Below, piece after piece: positions 39,548 through 47,374 of a stretch of 64,000 nt of DNA (position 1 is its first letter; each line of letters begins with the position of its first letter). The stretch covers positions 5,022,001 to 5,086,000 of the forward strand of contig NZ_CP102509.1 in NCBI RefSeq assembly GCF_024611995.1, in the 5' to 3' direction. A model generated the notes under the pieces. It was not told the origin of the DNA, did not search any database, and saw nothing but the letters and a program-made list of their open reading frames with translations. The stretch comes from Streptomyces sp. NBC_00162 (GTDB lineage: Bacteria; Actinomycetota; Actinomycetes; Streptomycetales; Streptomycetaceae). Made by a program: the position numbers and the translations under genes.

Positions 39548-39946
39548 TCAGTCGCGGTCGATGTGCACGCTGGTCGACTTCACCCGGGCGGTGGCCCGCA
39601 TGCCGACCTCCAGCCCCAGTTCCTCGACGGCCTCCCGGGTCAGCAGGGACACCACGCGGTGCGGTCCGGCCTGCACCTCGACCTGGGCCGCGACGTCGCC
39701 GAGCTTGATCCCGGTCACGATCCCGGGGAAGGCGTTGCGGGCCGAGGTGTACGGGGCGTCCGCGTCCTCGGCGGAAGAAGCCTCCTGGGCGGCCTCCACG
39801 CAGAACGCCGCCAGGTCGGGGCCGTCGACGATGCGGCGCTTGCCGTCCCGGCGGGTGGGAAAGCGGTCGGCGTCCGCCCACCGCCGGGCGGTGTCGACGC
39901 TCACGCCCAGCAGTCGCGCGGCCTGTCCGATGGTGTAGGACTCCAT
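39548..39946 (-). CDS. HTH plus Mop (TOBE) molybdate-binding regulator
   Basis: A 132-aa protein with an N-terminal MerR/excisionase-like helix-turn-helix (YTIGQAARLLGVSVDTARRW, residues 4-23, with FPTRRDGKRRI) and a C-terminal Mop domain (ARNAFPGIVTGIKLGDVAAQ and MRATARVKSTSVHIDRD, about 65-132). Mop domains bind molybdate or tungstate as oligomers. Such proteins usually sit by modABC transporters. None follows here, so it may act in trans or store molybdate. The ATG at 39946 begins directly at the DNA-binding domain. Confidence 0.85.
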   Translation of the reverse strand: MESYTIGQAARLLGVSVDTARRWADADRFPTRRDGKRRIVDGPDLAAFCVEAAQEASSAEDADAPYTSARNAFPGIVTGIKLGDVAAQVEVQAGPHRVVSLLTREAVEELGLEVGMRATARVKSTSVHIDRD

Positions 39947-40009
39947 GCGCCCCACCCTAGACGCGCGTCGGCGCCGCACGACCGCCGGTACGCCGGCCAC
40001 GCGGGCGGC

Positions 40010-40041
40010 CCCCGGCCCGGCCCGGACGTGCCGGGCCGGGG
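40010..40041. terminator. hairpin terminator after the M6 protease
   Basis: CCCCGGCCCGG (40010-40020) and CCGGGCCGGGG (40031-40041) form a perfect 11-bp stem with a 10-base loop, 25 bases past the protease stop on the minus strand. Confidence 0.7.
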
Positions 40042-40065
40042 TCCGGGGGCTTCCGCCCGTGAACC

Positions 40066-41343
40066 TCAGGGCCGGATGATCCGCACCTGGAAGCTGCCGT
40101 TGCGCAGTTCGCCCACCACCGAGACGCTGATGCCCGCCTTCTCGTCGGTGAACGTCTCGCCCGGCCGGAACGGCGCGTCCGACAGCTCCGCGTGCACGTT
40201 GGGCCGCCGGGTGCAGCCGCCGCTCGTGCTCGTGCTGTCCGACACCGTCACCGGACCGCGCCCGGTGTCCACGTCGGAGTCCACCTTGTAGATGAGGACG
40301 CCGGGTTTGCAGACGGACTCGTCGTTCCCGGCCTGCGTGCGCACTTCCACCGCGTACCCGGCGCTCTCGGACACCGGGACGAAGGCCAGCTTCGTCCCGC
40401 CCGAGACCGCCAGCGGCGACAGGACGTGGTCGCTGGCGCCCGACTTCGACGCGCAGCTGATCTGCGTGCTGTCCAGCCAGCCCAGCTTCCACTTGTGCCA
40501 GCCCAGCAGGTCGTTGTTGGAGCCCCAGTCCTCGCTCATGATGTCCCAGTGCCCGACGGTGCTCCCACCGTCGGCGGTGTACAGGTCGGGCAGCCCGAAG
40601 ATGTGCCCGTTCTCGTGCGGGAGGACCCGGTAGCCGGTCTCCCGGTAGGTGCCGGAGCCGTCGTCCTGACGGCTGTAGACGAAGGACGTGTTGGCGAGCG
40701 GCACCCCGTCGGCGACCGGCGCCTCGCCGTTGCCCGAGAAGGTCACCGACAGGACGGTGTCCAGGGCGGACGGCCCGGCGTTCGGGGTGATCAGGATGTT
40801 GATCAGGTCGTACTTGCTGAAGTCCACCTCGGAGTCGGCGACCTTCGCGATGTGCTCGACGAGCTGCCGGTAGCCCGGTTCGTACGCGGACCCGCGCTCG
40901 ATCCCGTACGCCGCGAAGGGCATCGGCATCCGCAGCCAGGTCCTTATCGGGGCCTCGGCCCGGTAGCTGAGCCGGCCGTAGGAGCTGGTCCGGAACCAGT
41001 TGGAGGTCTGGGGGAAGAACTCCGCCAGCCGGTCCAGGGCCGTGCCCTCGCCCTTGGCGTCGGGGAAGTCGATCATCAGGTTCAGCGCCTTGACCTCGCC
41101 GGTCGAGCGCGCGTACCCGGGCGGCGTCGGCAGGCCCTCGGACATCTGCACGCCCATCGTGCCGGCGATCCGGCAGGGCGCGAGTGCCGACTCGGCGGTC
41201 GTGGCCACGGCTCCGGCCGCCGACTGGCCGCGGCTGGATATCCCCGTGCTCGCCGTCGCCGTGACACCGAGGGCCAGCGCGGTCAGGGCGATGTACGCGC
41301 TGGTTCGGCGTGGTCTGCGTATCCGCCGGCCGGTCTGCGACAT
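40066..41343 (-). CDS. secreted M6-family metalloprotease
   Basis: A 425-aa exported protein with a signal peptide preceded by an RRIRRPRR basic start. The zinc site HENGH lies in VLPHENGHIFGLPDLY (about residue 240), with a downstream D-I-M-S-E met-turn-like element (GHWDIMSEDW) as in immune-inhibitor-A-like M6 peptidases. The C-terminal about 110 residues look like a beta domain (GYAVEVRTQAGN to GSFQVRIIRP). It probably degrades extracellular protein. It is divergent from the TetR gene across a 248-bp gap with two operator-like repeats, which could influence it too. Confidence 0.87.
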   Translation of the reverse strand: MSQTGRRIRRPRRTSAYIALTALALGVTATASTGISSRGQSAAGAVATTAESALAPCRIAGTMGVQMSEGLPTPPGYARSTGEVKALNLMIDFPDAKGEGTALDRLAEFFPQTSNWFRTSSYGRLSYRAEAPIRTWLRMPMPFAAYGIERGSAYEPGYRQLVEHIAKVADSEVDFSKYDLINILITPNAGPSALDTVLSVTFSGNGEAPVADGVPLANTSFVYSRQDDGSGTYRETGYRVLPHENGHIFGLPDLYTADGGSTVGHWDIMSEDWGSNNDLLGWHKWKLGWLDSTQISCASKSGASDHVLSPLAVSGGTKLAFVPVSESAGYAVEVRTQAGNDESVCKPGVLIYKVDSDVDTGRGPVTVSDSTSTSGGCTRRPNVHAELSDAPFRPGETFTDEKAGISVSVVGELRNGSFQVRIIRP

Positions 41344-41487
41344 GAAGATCGCCTTCGGGTCCGCGGCAGCCGGCCCTCTCCGGACTGCGCTCTGTTCGTC
41401 ACCCTCCGACGGGTGCGGCGCGCCCGCGCGCCGGGAGAGGCCGAACGTGGATCGGTGCGTGACTCAGGTCACACGGAGGAGTGAAAT

Positions 41488-41510
41488 AACCGGGGAGCGG
41501 ATCCCCGTTT
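41488..41510. promoter_or_regulatory. TetR operator, distal copy
   Basis: AACCGGGGA (41488-41496), spacer GCGGA, TCCCCGTTT (41502-41510): an inverted repeat with 8 of 9 matching pairs. A second copy lies 39 bp nearer the tetR-type gene. Confidence 0.55.
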
Positions 41511-41526
41511 GTACGTGAGTCCCACG

Positions 41527-41549
41527 AAGTGGGGACCGGCTCCCCGTTT
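41527..41549. promoter_or_regulatory. TetR operator, proximal copy
   Basis: AAGTGGGGA (41527-41535), spacer CCGGC, TCCCCGTTT (41541-41549). The right half is identical to the distal copy. It ends 42 bp before the TetR start. Confidence 0.55.
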
Positions 41550-41591
41550 GGCGGGGCGCCGTACGTGATCACACGCCAGGAAGGCCCCGGA

Positions 41592-42317
41592 ATGAAGCGC
41601 CCCAGCACCACCGCCCCGGCGGCCCTGCCCGTCCCGGGAGCGGCCGTGGACCTGGCGGTGCCCGCGGTCCAGTGCGTGGCCGACGGCGCGGGCCCCGTCC
41701 CGCGCCCGCGCGCCGACGCCGTCCGCAACCGCGAACGGATCCTGGCGGCGGCCCGCGAGGCCTTCGTCGAGTTCGGAGCCGCGGCCCCCTTCGACGAGGT
41801 CGCCCGCCGGGCGGGCATCGGAAACGCCACCCTCTACCGGCACTTCCCCGACCGCCCCACCCTCGTCCACCACGTCGTGCTCTACGTGATGGAGCGGGTC
41901 AGCGCCCAGGCCGAGGCGGCGCTCGCCGAAGAGCCCGACGCCTTCGCCGCGCTGTGCCGGTTCACGCACGCCGCCGCGGACGAGCGGATCGGCGCCCTGT
42001 GCACCATGCTCGACGGCGACTTCGACTTCGAACACCCCGAACTCATCGCGGTGCGCAGCGCCTTGGAGGCCGGTGTCGAGGCCCTGCTGACGACCGGCCA
42101 GGACGCCGGACTGGTCCGCACGGACATCGGCGTCGGCGATCTGGTGGTCGCCCTCTCCCAGCTCAGCCGCCCCCTCCCCGGCACCGCCTGCCTCGACACG
42201 GACCGCTTCGTCCACCGTCATCTCCAGCTCTTCCTCGACGGGTTGCGGGCCCCGGCCCGCTCCGAACTGCCCGGTTCGGCCGCCACGTTCGACGACCTGA
42301 GGCAGAAAACCATGTGA
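41592..42317 (+). CDS. TetR-family transcriptional regulator
   Basis: A 241-aa regulator. The DNA-binding domain lies at about residues 45-90: RERILAAAREAFVEFG, then FDEVARRAGIGNATLYRHFPDRPTL. The ligand domain follows. The N-terminal about 38 residues are a Pro/Ala-rich extension. ATG 41592 has AGGAAGG upstream. The MFS gene follows by 71 bp with no terminator, so the pair is probably one transcript repressed through the two repeats at 41488-41549, a usual drug-efflux arrangement. Confidence 0.87.
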   Translation: MKRPSTTAPAALPVPGAAVDLAVPAVQCVADGAGPVPRPRADAVRNRERILAAAREAFVEFGAAAPFDEVARRAGIGNATLYRHFPDRPTLVHHVVLYVMERVSAQAEAALAEEPDAFAALCRFTHAAADERIGALCTMLDGDFDFEHPELIAVRSALEAGVEALLTTGQDAGLVRTDIGVGDLVVALSQLSRPLPGTACLDTDRFVHRHLQLFLDGLRAPARSELPGSAATFDDLRQKTM

Positions 42318-42388
42318 CACACCCAGAGCTTCCTTACTAGGTTTTTCCGGTCTATTCAGTCATTCCGCACAGTGAAACGGGTACACCC

Positions 42389-43924
42389 ATGCCAAAAACA
42401 GCCGCGACACCGCCGCTGGCCGCAGATCCCAGCCGCTGGAAGGCGCTCGTCTTCATAGCCCTGGCGCAGCTGATGGTCGTCCTCGACGCGACCATCGTGA
42501 ACATCGCCCTCCCCTCCGCCCAGACCGACCTCGGCATCTCGGACGGCAACCGCCAGTGGGTCATCACCGCGTACGCGCTGGCCTTCGGCGGACTGCTCCT
42601 CTTCGGCGGCCGCATCGCCGACAAGTGGGGCCGTAGGAACGCCTTCATCGTCGGTCTCATCGGCTTCGCCCTGGCCTCCGCGCTCGGCGGCGCCGCGAAC
42701 GGCGAGGCCATGATGCTGGGCGCCCGCGCCCTCCAGGGTGCCTTCGGCGCCCTCCTCGCCCCGGCGGCCCTCTCCCTGCTCGCGGTGATGTTCACCGACG
42801 CCAAGGAGCGCGCCAAGGCCTTCGGCATCTACGGTGCCATCGCGGGCGGCGGCGGCGCCGTCGGCCTGATCCTCGGCGGCGTCCTCACCGAGTACCTCAA
42901 CTGGCGCTGGACCTTCTTCGTCAACATCCCCTTCGCGATCATCGCGGCCGTGGGTGCCTGGATGGTCATCCGCGACGCCGCCGGCTCCCGCAACCGCGCA
43001 CCGCTCGACATCCCCGGCGTGGTGCTGTCCACCCTCGGTCTCGTCTCGCTGGTGTACGGCTTCACCCGCGCCGAGTCGGCCGGCTGGTCGGACGCCGTGA
43101 CCGTGGGCATGTTCATCGCCTCGGCGGCGCTGCTGTCCGCGTTCGTCTTCGTCGAGTCCAAGGTGAAGTCCCCGCTGCTGCCGCTGCGCGTCCTGCTGGA
43201 GCGCAACCGCGGCGGTGTCTACCTCTCGCTCGGTCTGGCCGTCATCTCGATGTTCGGCCTGTTCCTCTTCCTCACCTACTACCTGCAGGTCGTGAAGGGC
43301 TACTCGCCCGTCATGACCGGCTTCGCCTTCCTGCCGATGATCGCGGGCATGATCACGGGCTCCACGCAGATCGGCGCCCGGCTGATGACCCGGGTCGCGC
43401 CGCGCCTGCTGATGGGCCCCGGCTTCCTGCTCGCCGCCACCGGCATGCTGCTGCTGACCCAGCTCGAGGTCGGATCCTCGTACCCGGCGCTGATCCTGCC
43501 GGCGCAGCTGCTCCTCGGCCTCGGCATGGGCACGGCGTTCATGCCGGCCATGTCCCTGGCCACGCACGGGGTGAACCCGGCCGACGCCGGTGTCGCCTCC
43601 GCCATGGTCAACACCTCGCAGCAGGTCGGCGGCGCCATCGGCACCGCGCTGCTGAACACCATCGCCGCCTCGGCGACCACCGCGTACCTGACCGACCACG
43701 CGGCCGAGGCCGCGGCGGGCGGCGCGGCTGGCAAGCTGATCCAGGCGCAGGCCATGGTCGAGGGCTACTCCTCCGCCATTTGGTGGGCGGTCGGCATCCT
43801 GGTCGCCAGCTCGGCCATCGCGCTGACGCTGATCAACACCGGCCGTCCCGGCGCGGGCGGCCCGGTGGCCTCCGGTTCCGGCGCCGAGGACGCCGAGATC
43901 AAGATTCCGGTGATCGCCCACTGA
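42389..43924 (+). CDS. MFS efflux transporter, DHA2 family (14 TM)
   Basis: A 511-aa drug:H+ antiporter of the EmrB/QacA type. Diagnostic elements are LDATIVNIALPSAQTDLG in helix 1, GGRIADKWGRR (motif A) after helix 2, RWTFFVNIPFAII in helix 5-6, and VNTSQQVGGAIGTAL late. About 14 spans are visible. It probably exports a hydrophobic toxicant, perhaps one sensed by the upstream TetR protein. The ATG at 42389 gives a short cytosolic tail. Confidence 0.9.
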   Translation: MPKTAATPPLAADPSRWKALVFIALAQLMVVLDATIVNIALPSAQTDLGISDGNRQWVITAYALAFGGLLLFGGRIADKWGRRNAFIVGLIGFALASALGGAANGEAMMLGARALQGAFGALLAPAALSLLAVMFTDAKERAKAFGIYGAIAGGGGAVGLILGGVLTEYLNWRWTFFVNIPFAIIAAVGAWMVIRDAAGSRNRAPLDIPGVVLSTLGLVSLVYGFTRAESAGWSDAVTVGMFIASAALLSAFVFVESKVKSPLLPLRVLLERNRGGVYLSLGLAVISMFGLFLFLTYYLQVVKGYSPVMTGFAFLPMIAGMITGSTQIGARLMTRVAPRLLMGPGFLLAATGMLLLTQLEVGSSYPALILPAQLLLGLGMGTAFMPAMSLATHGVNPADAGVASAMVNTSQQVGGAIGTALLNTIAASATTAYLTDHAAEAAAGGAAGKLIQAQAMVEGYSSAIWWAVGILVASSAIALTLINTGRPGAGGPVASGSGAEDAEIKIPVIAH

Positions 43925-43968
43925 CGGGGGCGACGGCGACGGGAGTGCCCGTCCGGGAATGACTGAAC

Positions 43969-44002
43969 ACCCCGCTTGGTTCAAATTTGAACCAAGCGGG
44001 GT
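43969..44002. promoter_or_regulatory. 34-bp perfect palindrome (operator and/or terminator)
   Basis: A perfect palindrome centred at 43985/43986 whose core reads TTGGTTCAAATTTGAACCAA, flanked by ACCCCGC/GCGGGGT. It lies 45 bp after the MFS stop and 63 bp before the dioxygenase ATG. The AT-rich TTCAAATTTGAA core resembles MarR-type operators. The outer GC arms could also terminate transcription, as it is followed by TTAGTCTTTTCG. Confidence 0.6.
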
Positions 44003-44064
44003 TAGTCTTTTCGTGTCGGCCCCGCACCACGGCCCCGACCCCCCCCGTCCCGAGGAGCGCCCCG

Positions 44065-44853
44065 ATGAGCTCTGCCCCGACCCGCATGCCCGCGCTCTAC
44101 CTCAGCCACGGAGCGCCGCCGCTCGCGGACGACCCGGTCTGGCCGGGCGAGCTGGCCGCCTGGTCCGCGGAGCTGCCCCGCCCCACCGCGATCCTGATGG
44201 TCTCGGCCCACTGGGAGGAGGCCCCGCTCGCCCTCGGTGCCACACAGCCGGTCCCGCTCGTCTACGACTTCTGGGGCTTCCCCGAGCACTACTACCAGGT
44301 CCGCTACGAGGCCCCGGGCGCTCCGCGGCTCGCCGCGTCGGTCCGCAAGCTGCTCCAGGCCCCCGGCACCCCGGTCCAGGACATACCCGACCGCGGCCTG
44401 GACCACGGCGCGTACGTCCCCCTGGTGGAGATGTTCCCGGAGGCCGACATACCGGTCCTCCAGATCTCCATGCCGACACTGGACCCGCGCCGCCTGATGG
44501 ACATCGGCCGCAAGCTGGCGCCCCTGCGCGACGAGGGGGTCCTGATCGTCGGCAGCGGCTTCTTCACGCACAACCTGGCCGCGCTGCGGCACACGGGCCC
44601 GGGCGTCCCCGCCTGGTCCGCCGAGTTCGACGCGTGGGGCCACGAGGCGCTGGCCGCGGGCGACCTGGACTCCCTGCTCGACTTCGAGGTCAAGTCCCCG
44701 TCGGGCCGCCTCGCGCACCCCCGTACGGAACACTTCGCCCCGCTCTTCGTCACGCTCGGCGCGGCGGAGGCCTCCGGCGACCTCGCCGCCCGCCGGGACA
44801 CGGTGGACGGCTTCTGGATGGGCCTCTCGAAGCGCTCCCTCCAGTTCGGCTAG
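44065..44853 (+). CDS. DODA-type extradiol ring-cleavage dioxygenase
   Basis: A 262-aa protein of the LigB/4,5-DOPA dioxygenase (YgiD) type. Metal-ligand histidines are visible in LYLSHGAPPL (H15), MVSAHWEE and FFTHNLAAL, with LDHGAYVPL as a further conserved element. It opens a catechol ring next to the hydroxyls using Fe(II) or Zn(II)-type chemistry; the substrate is unknown. The ATG at 44065 has GGAG upstream. An operator-like palindrome sits in front. Its TAG stop overlaps the Uma2 gene stop in CTAG. Confidence 0.88.
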   Translation: MSSAPTRMPALYLSHGAPPLADDPVWPGELAAWSAELPRPTAILMVSAHWEEAPLALGATQPVPLVYDFWGFPEHYYQVRYEAPGAPRLAASVRKLLQAPGTPVQDIPDRGLDHGAYVPLVEMFPEADIPVLQISMPTLDPRRLMDIGRKLAPLRDEGVLIVGSGFFTHNLAALRHTGPGVPAWSAEFDAWGHEALAAGDLDSLLDFEVKSPSGRLAHPRTEHFAPLFVTLGAAEASGDLAARRDTVDGFWMGLSKRSLQFG

Positions 44854-45494
44854 GCCGTGCGCAGTGCGCCCGTGATCGCCTCGTCGATGGTGAACCCCTT
44901 GGCGGGCCCTTCGGGGACGATCACCTCCGTCCCGTAGGGCATCCGCACCTCGGAGGCATACCGTGCCTCACCCGGCACGGGGCCGGTCAGCACGCTGACG
45001 GTGCCGTGCCCGTCGTAGTCGTCGATCATCACGTACACCGGGATTTCGGCCCGCGCGTACGCCCGCCGCTTGCGTTCGCGGTCGCGCTCGAGGGATTCCT
45101 TGCCGGGTGACACCACTTCCGCGATCAGCTGGACCGCGGAGGCATCGATTCCGAGACCGTCCTCGGTGACGTGCTCCTCGGCGTCTTCCAAGGCGATGAA
45201 CACGTCCGGGATCCAGACCTTGCGCTTGTGGATGACGTTCATGTCCTGGCGGGCGACGAACTCGCCCTGCGCGAGGAAGACGACCAGCGCGTCCCGCAGG
45301 CGATTGGCGATCCGACCGTGTGAGTAGCGACCCGTGGGTGACACCTCGATGAACCCCTCGACGATCTCGGCGTGGTAGCCCTCGGGGAGTTCCATGGCTT
45401 TCCATGCCTGCCACAGGACGTCGTCCAGGTCCGACGGGGGAGTCGCGACCTTCGGCATTACGGCCTCCAGCGTCTCGTGGGCGAGAGCGGTCAT
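44850..45494 (-). CDS. Uma2-family (DUF820) restriction-endonuclease-fold protein
   Basis: A 214-aa PD-(D/E)xK-fold protein. The family signature EGYHAEIVEGFIEVSPTG is followed by W-I-P-D-V (KRKVWIPDVFIA) and the E-V-V-S-P core (QLIAEVVSPGKESLERDRE), which supply the D, E and K-type residues. Uma2 proteins are abundant in cyanobacteria and actinobacteria. A nuclease role is suggested by fold but not established. ATG 45494 has AGGAGG eight bases upstream. It shares CTAG with the convergent dioxygenase. Confidence 0.85.
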   Translation of the reverse strand: MTALAHETLEAVMPKVATPPSDLDDVLWQAWKAMELPEGYHAEIVEGFIEVSPTGRYSHGRIANRLRDALVVFLAQGEFVARQDMNVIHKRKVWIPDVFIALEDAEEHVTEDGLGIDASAVQLIAEVVSPGKESLERDRERKRRAYARAEIPVYVMIDDYDGHGTVSVLTGPVPGEARYASEVRMPYGTEVIVPEGPAKGFTIDEAITGALRTA

Positions 45495-45597
45495 GTGCAG
45501 CACCTCCTCTAAGTGTGGGCGTCGCCGGCCGGGCGGCACAAGCGACCCTCTGACGCTAGGGAGGTGCTGTCCCATGCCGAAGGGATATGCCGATGCC

Positions 45598-46137
45598 TCA
45601 CTCGGACGGGTGGCCCGGGCCCGGTCCCAGGGGCTTCTCGTACCAGCGCACGTCCCAGTAGCGGCCGAACTTCCAGCCCGCATCCGTGAACTCCCCGACC
45701 CGGCGGAAGCCGAAGCGTTCGTGAAGGCGGACCGAGGCCTCGTTCGGGAGGGCGACGCCGGCGAACACGCGGTGGACCGGCTCCTCGGCCAGCGCCGTGA
45801 AGAGGGCGTCGTAGAGCACCGTGCCCACGCCGCGGCCCACCGCGTGCGGGGCGAGGTAGACGCTGGCCTCCACCGACGTCGCGTAGGCCGGTTTCGGGCG
45901 GAAAGGGCTGCTTGTCGCGTATCCAGCGATTCGATCGCCGGTCCAGGCAACCAGAAGCCGGTGCGGGCCGTCTTCAGGGTGGGAGTGCAGCCATGGGCGG
46001 CGCTGTTCCGGGGTGAAGACGGCCGTGTCGAAGGTGACGGCGGTCTCGCGGACGTAGTGGTTGTACACATCCGTGAGCGCTGCCAGGTCGGCCTCCGTTC
46101 CGGGCCTGACCTGCACCTCTTCGTGTTCTTGCGGCAC
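45598..46137 (-). CDS. GNAT-family N-acetyltransferase
   Basis: A 179-aa GNAT protein similar to phosphinothricin/methionine sulfoximine acetyltransferases (Pat/MddA-like): VYNHYVRETAVTFDT, SPFRPKPAYATSVEASVYL, and the acetyl-CoA loop GRGVGTVLYDALF, ending LHERFGFRRVGEFTDAGWKF. It would acetylate a small amine. GTG 46137 follows a GAGGGGG. It is divergent from hrdD across 195 bp. Confidence 0.82.
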   Translation of the reverse strand: MPQEHEEVQVRPGTEADLAALTDVYNHYVRETAVTFDTAVFTPEQRRPWLHSHPEDGPHRLLVAWTGDRIAGYATSSPFRPKPAYATSVEASVYLAPHAVGRGVGTVLYDALFTALAEEPVHRVFAGVALPNEASVRLHERFGFRRVGEFTDAGWKFGRYWDVRWYEKPLGPGPGHPSE

Positions 46138-46197
46138 ACTGCCCCCTCTCGTGGCGGGGCAGGATACTGCAAGATCTCGGAAAAGAGGGGGCAACGT

Positions 46198-46225
46198 GGG
46201 AATTCTGTCCCGATTCCAGTCGTTG
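46198..46225 (+). promoter_or_regulatory. SigR-type promoter upstream of hrdD
   Basis: GGGAAT (46198-46203), exactly 18 bases, GTTG (46222-46225). This equals the thiol-stress sigma-R consensus GGGAAT-N18-GTTG of Streptomyces. It lies 108 bp upstream of the hrdD ATG. From memory, hrdD is a known SigR target in S. coelicolor. Confidence 0.75.
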
Positions 46226-46332
46226 TTTCCTTCGGAAGCGGGCACTCGGGAGAGTGTCCGGGGACGCACCACCCCGCCAGGGTGGCCGTCCGGCAGCCGC
46301 ACCGCGACCGAACTCATCGCAAGGGAGCACGC

Positions 46333-47310
46333 ATGGCAACCCGCGCCGTCGCCCGTCGTCAGTCCACGAGCAGCGCCCGCGCTGTGGGCGGGGAGATCGC
46401 AGACCGCGACCTGGTCGGCATGTACCTGGACGAGATCGCGCGCACCCCGCTGCTCGACGCCGCCAAGGAAGTGGAGCTGTCCCAGATCATCGAGGCGGGC
46501 GTGTACGCCCAGCAGCTCCTCGACGGAGTCATAGAGCGCGAGGGCACGACACCTTCCCGCGAGGAGCTCGAGGCGCTGGCCGCCGAGGGCGAGCGCGCCA
46601 AGGAAGTCTTCATCCGCTCCAACCTGCGCCTCGTGGTGGCCGTCGCCCGCCGCTACCCGCGCAGCGGCCTGCCGCTCCTCGACCTCATCCAGGAGGGCAA
46701 CGCCGGCCTGGTCCGCGCGGTCGAGAAGTTCGACTACGCCAAGGGCTTCAAGTTCTCCACGTACGCCACGTGGTGGATCCGCCAGGCCATCACCCGCTCC
46801 ATCGCCGACCAGTCCCGCACCATCCGCCTCCCCGTCCACCTGGTCGAGGAGCTCGGCCGGATCCGCCGCGTCCAGCGCGAGTTCAACCGCGAGCACGGCC
46901 GGGACCCGGAGCACGCCGAGGTCGCCGCCGAGCTGGACTCGACGGAGAAGCGCGTGGGCGACGTACTGGACTGGGCGCGCGACCCGGTCAGCCTCAACAT
47001 GTCCGTGGACGACGACGGCGACACGCAGTTCGGCGACCTCCTCGAGGACACCTCCGCCATCTCGCCGGAGCAGTCCGTGCTCTCGCTGCTGCGCAGCGAG
47101 GAGCTGGAGGACCTGCTCGGCAAGCTCGACCAGCGCACCGCGTCGATCATCAAGATGCGGTACGGCATCGACGACGGCCGCGAGCGCACCCTGACGGAGG
47201 TCGGCAAGCAGCACGGCCTGACCCGCGAGCGAATCCGCCAGATCGAGAAGCACGCCCTCCTGGAGCTGAAGCGGATGGCGCGCGACACCGGCTTCGACGC
47301 CGTGGCCTGA
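46333..47310 (+). CDS. hrdD: group 2 RNA polymerase sigma factor HrdD
   Basis: A 325-aa sigma-70 protein lacking the long N-terminal region of HrdB. Region 1.2 is DLVGMYLDEIARTPLLDAAK, region 2 RSNLRLVVAVARRYPRSGLP and on to KGFKFSTYATWWIRQAITRS, region 3 VEELGRIRRVQREFNREHGR, and region 4.2 TLTEVGKQHGLTRERIRQIE. The sequence, including the MATRAVARR start, closely follows what I recall of S. coelicolor HrdD. HrdD is dispensable and linked to stress and secondary metabolism. A consensus-like SigR promoter precedes it, and a short hairpin follows. Confidence 0.88.
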   Translation: MATRAVARRQSTSSARAVGGEIADRDLVGMYLDEIARTPLLDAAKEVELSQIIEAGVYAQQLLDGVIEREGTTPSREELEALAAEGERAKEVFIRSNLRLVVAVARRYPRSGLPLLDLIQEGNAGLVRAVEKFDYAKGFKFSTYATWWIRQAITRSIADQSRTIRLPVHLVEELGRIRRVQREFNREHGRDPEHAEVAAELDSTEKRVGDVLDWARDPVSLNMSVDDDGDTQFGDLLEDTSAISPEQSVLSLLRSEELEDLLGKLDQRTASIIKMRYGIDDGRERTLTEVGKQHGLTRERIRQIEKHALLELKRMARDTGFDAVA

Positions 47311-47336
47311 CCGGCCCGCGTCGCAGCCCCCCGGAC

Positions 47337-47373
47337 GAGCCCCGGTGCCTATCCCCCCCAGGTGCCGGGGCTC
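47337..47373. terminator. hairpin between convergent hrdD and WYL genes
   Basis: GAGCCCCGG (47337-47345) pairs with CCGGGGCTC (47365-47373); 9-bp perfect stem, 19-base loop. It ends one base before the opposite gene's stop. Confidence 0.55.
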
Positions 47374-47374
47374 C

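Noticed and set aside
45394..46332. An in-frame N-terminal extension of HrdD of about 310 codons
   Set aside because: It crosses the GNAT gene and the SigR promoter and has no sigma-like sequence; HrdD proteins start at MATRAVARR.
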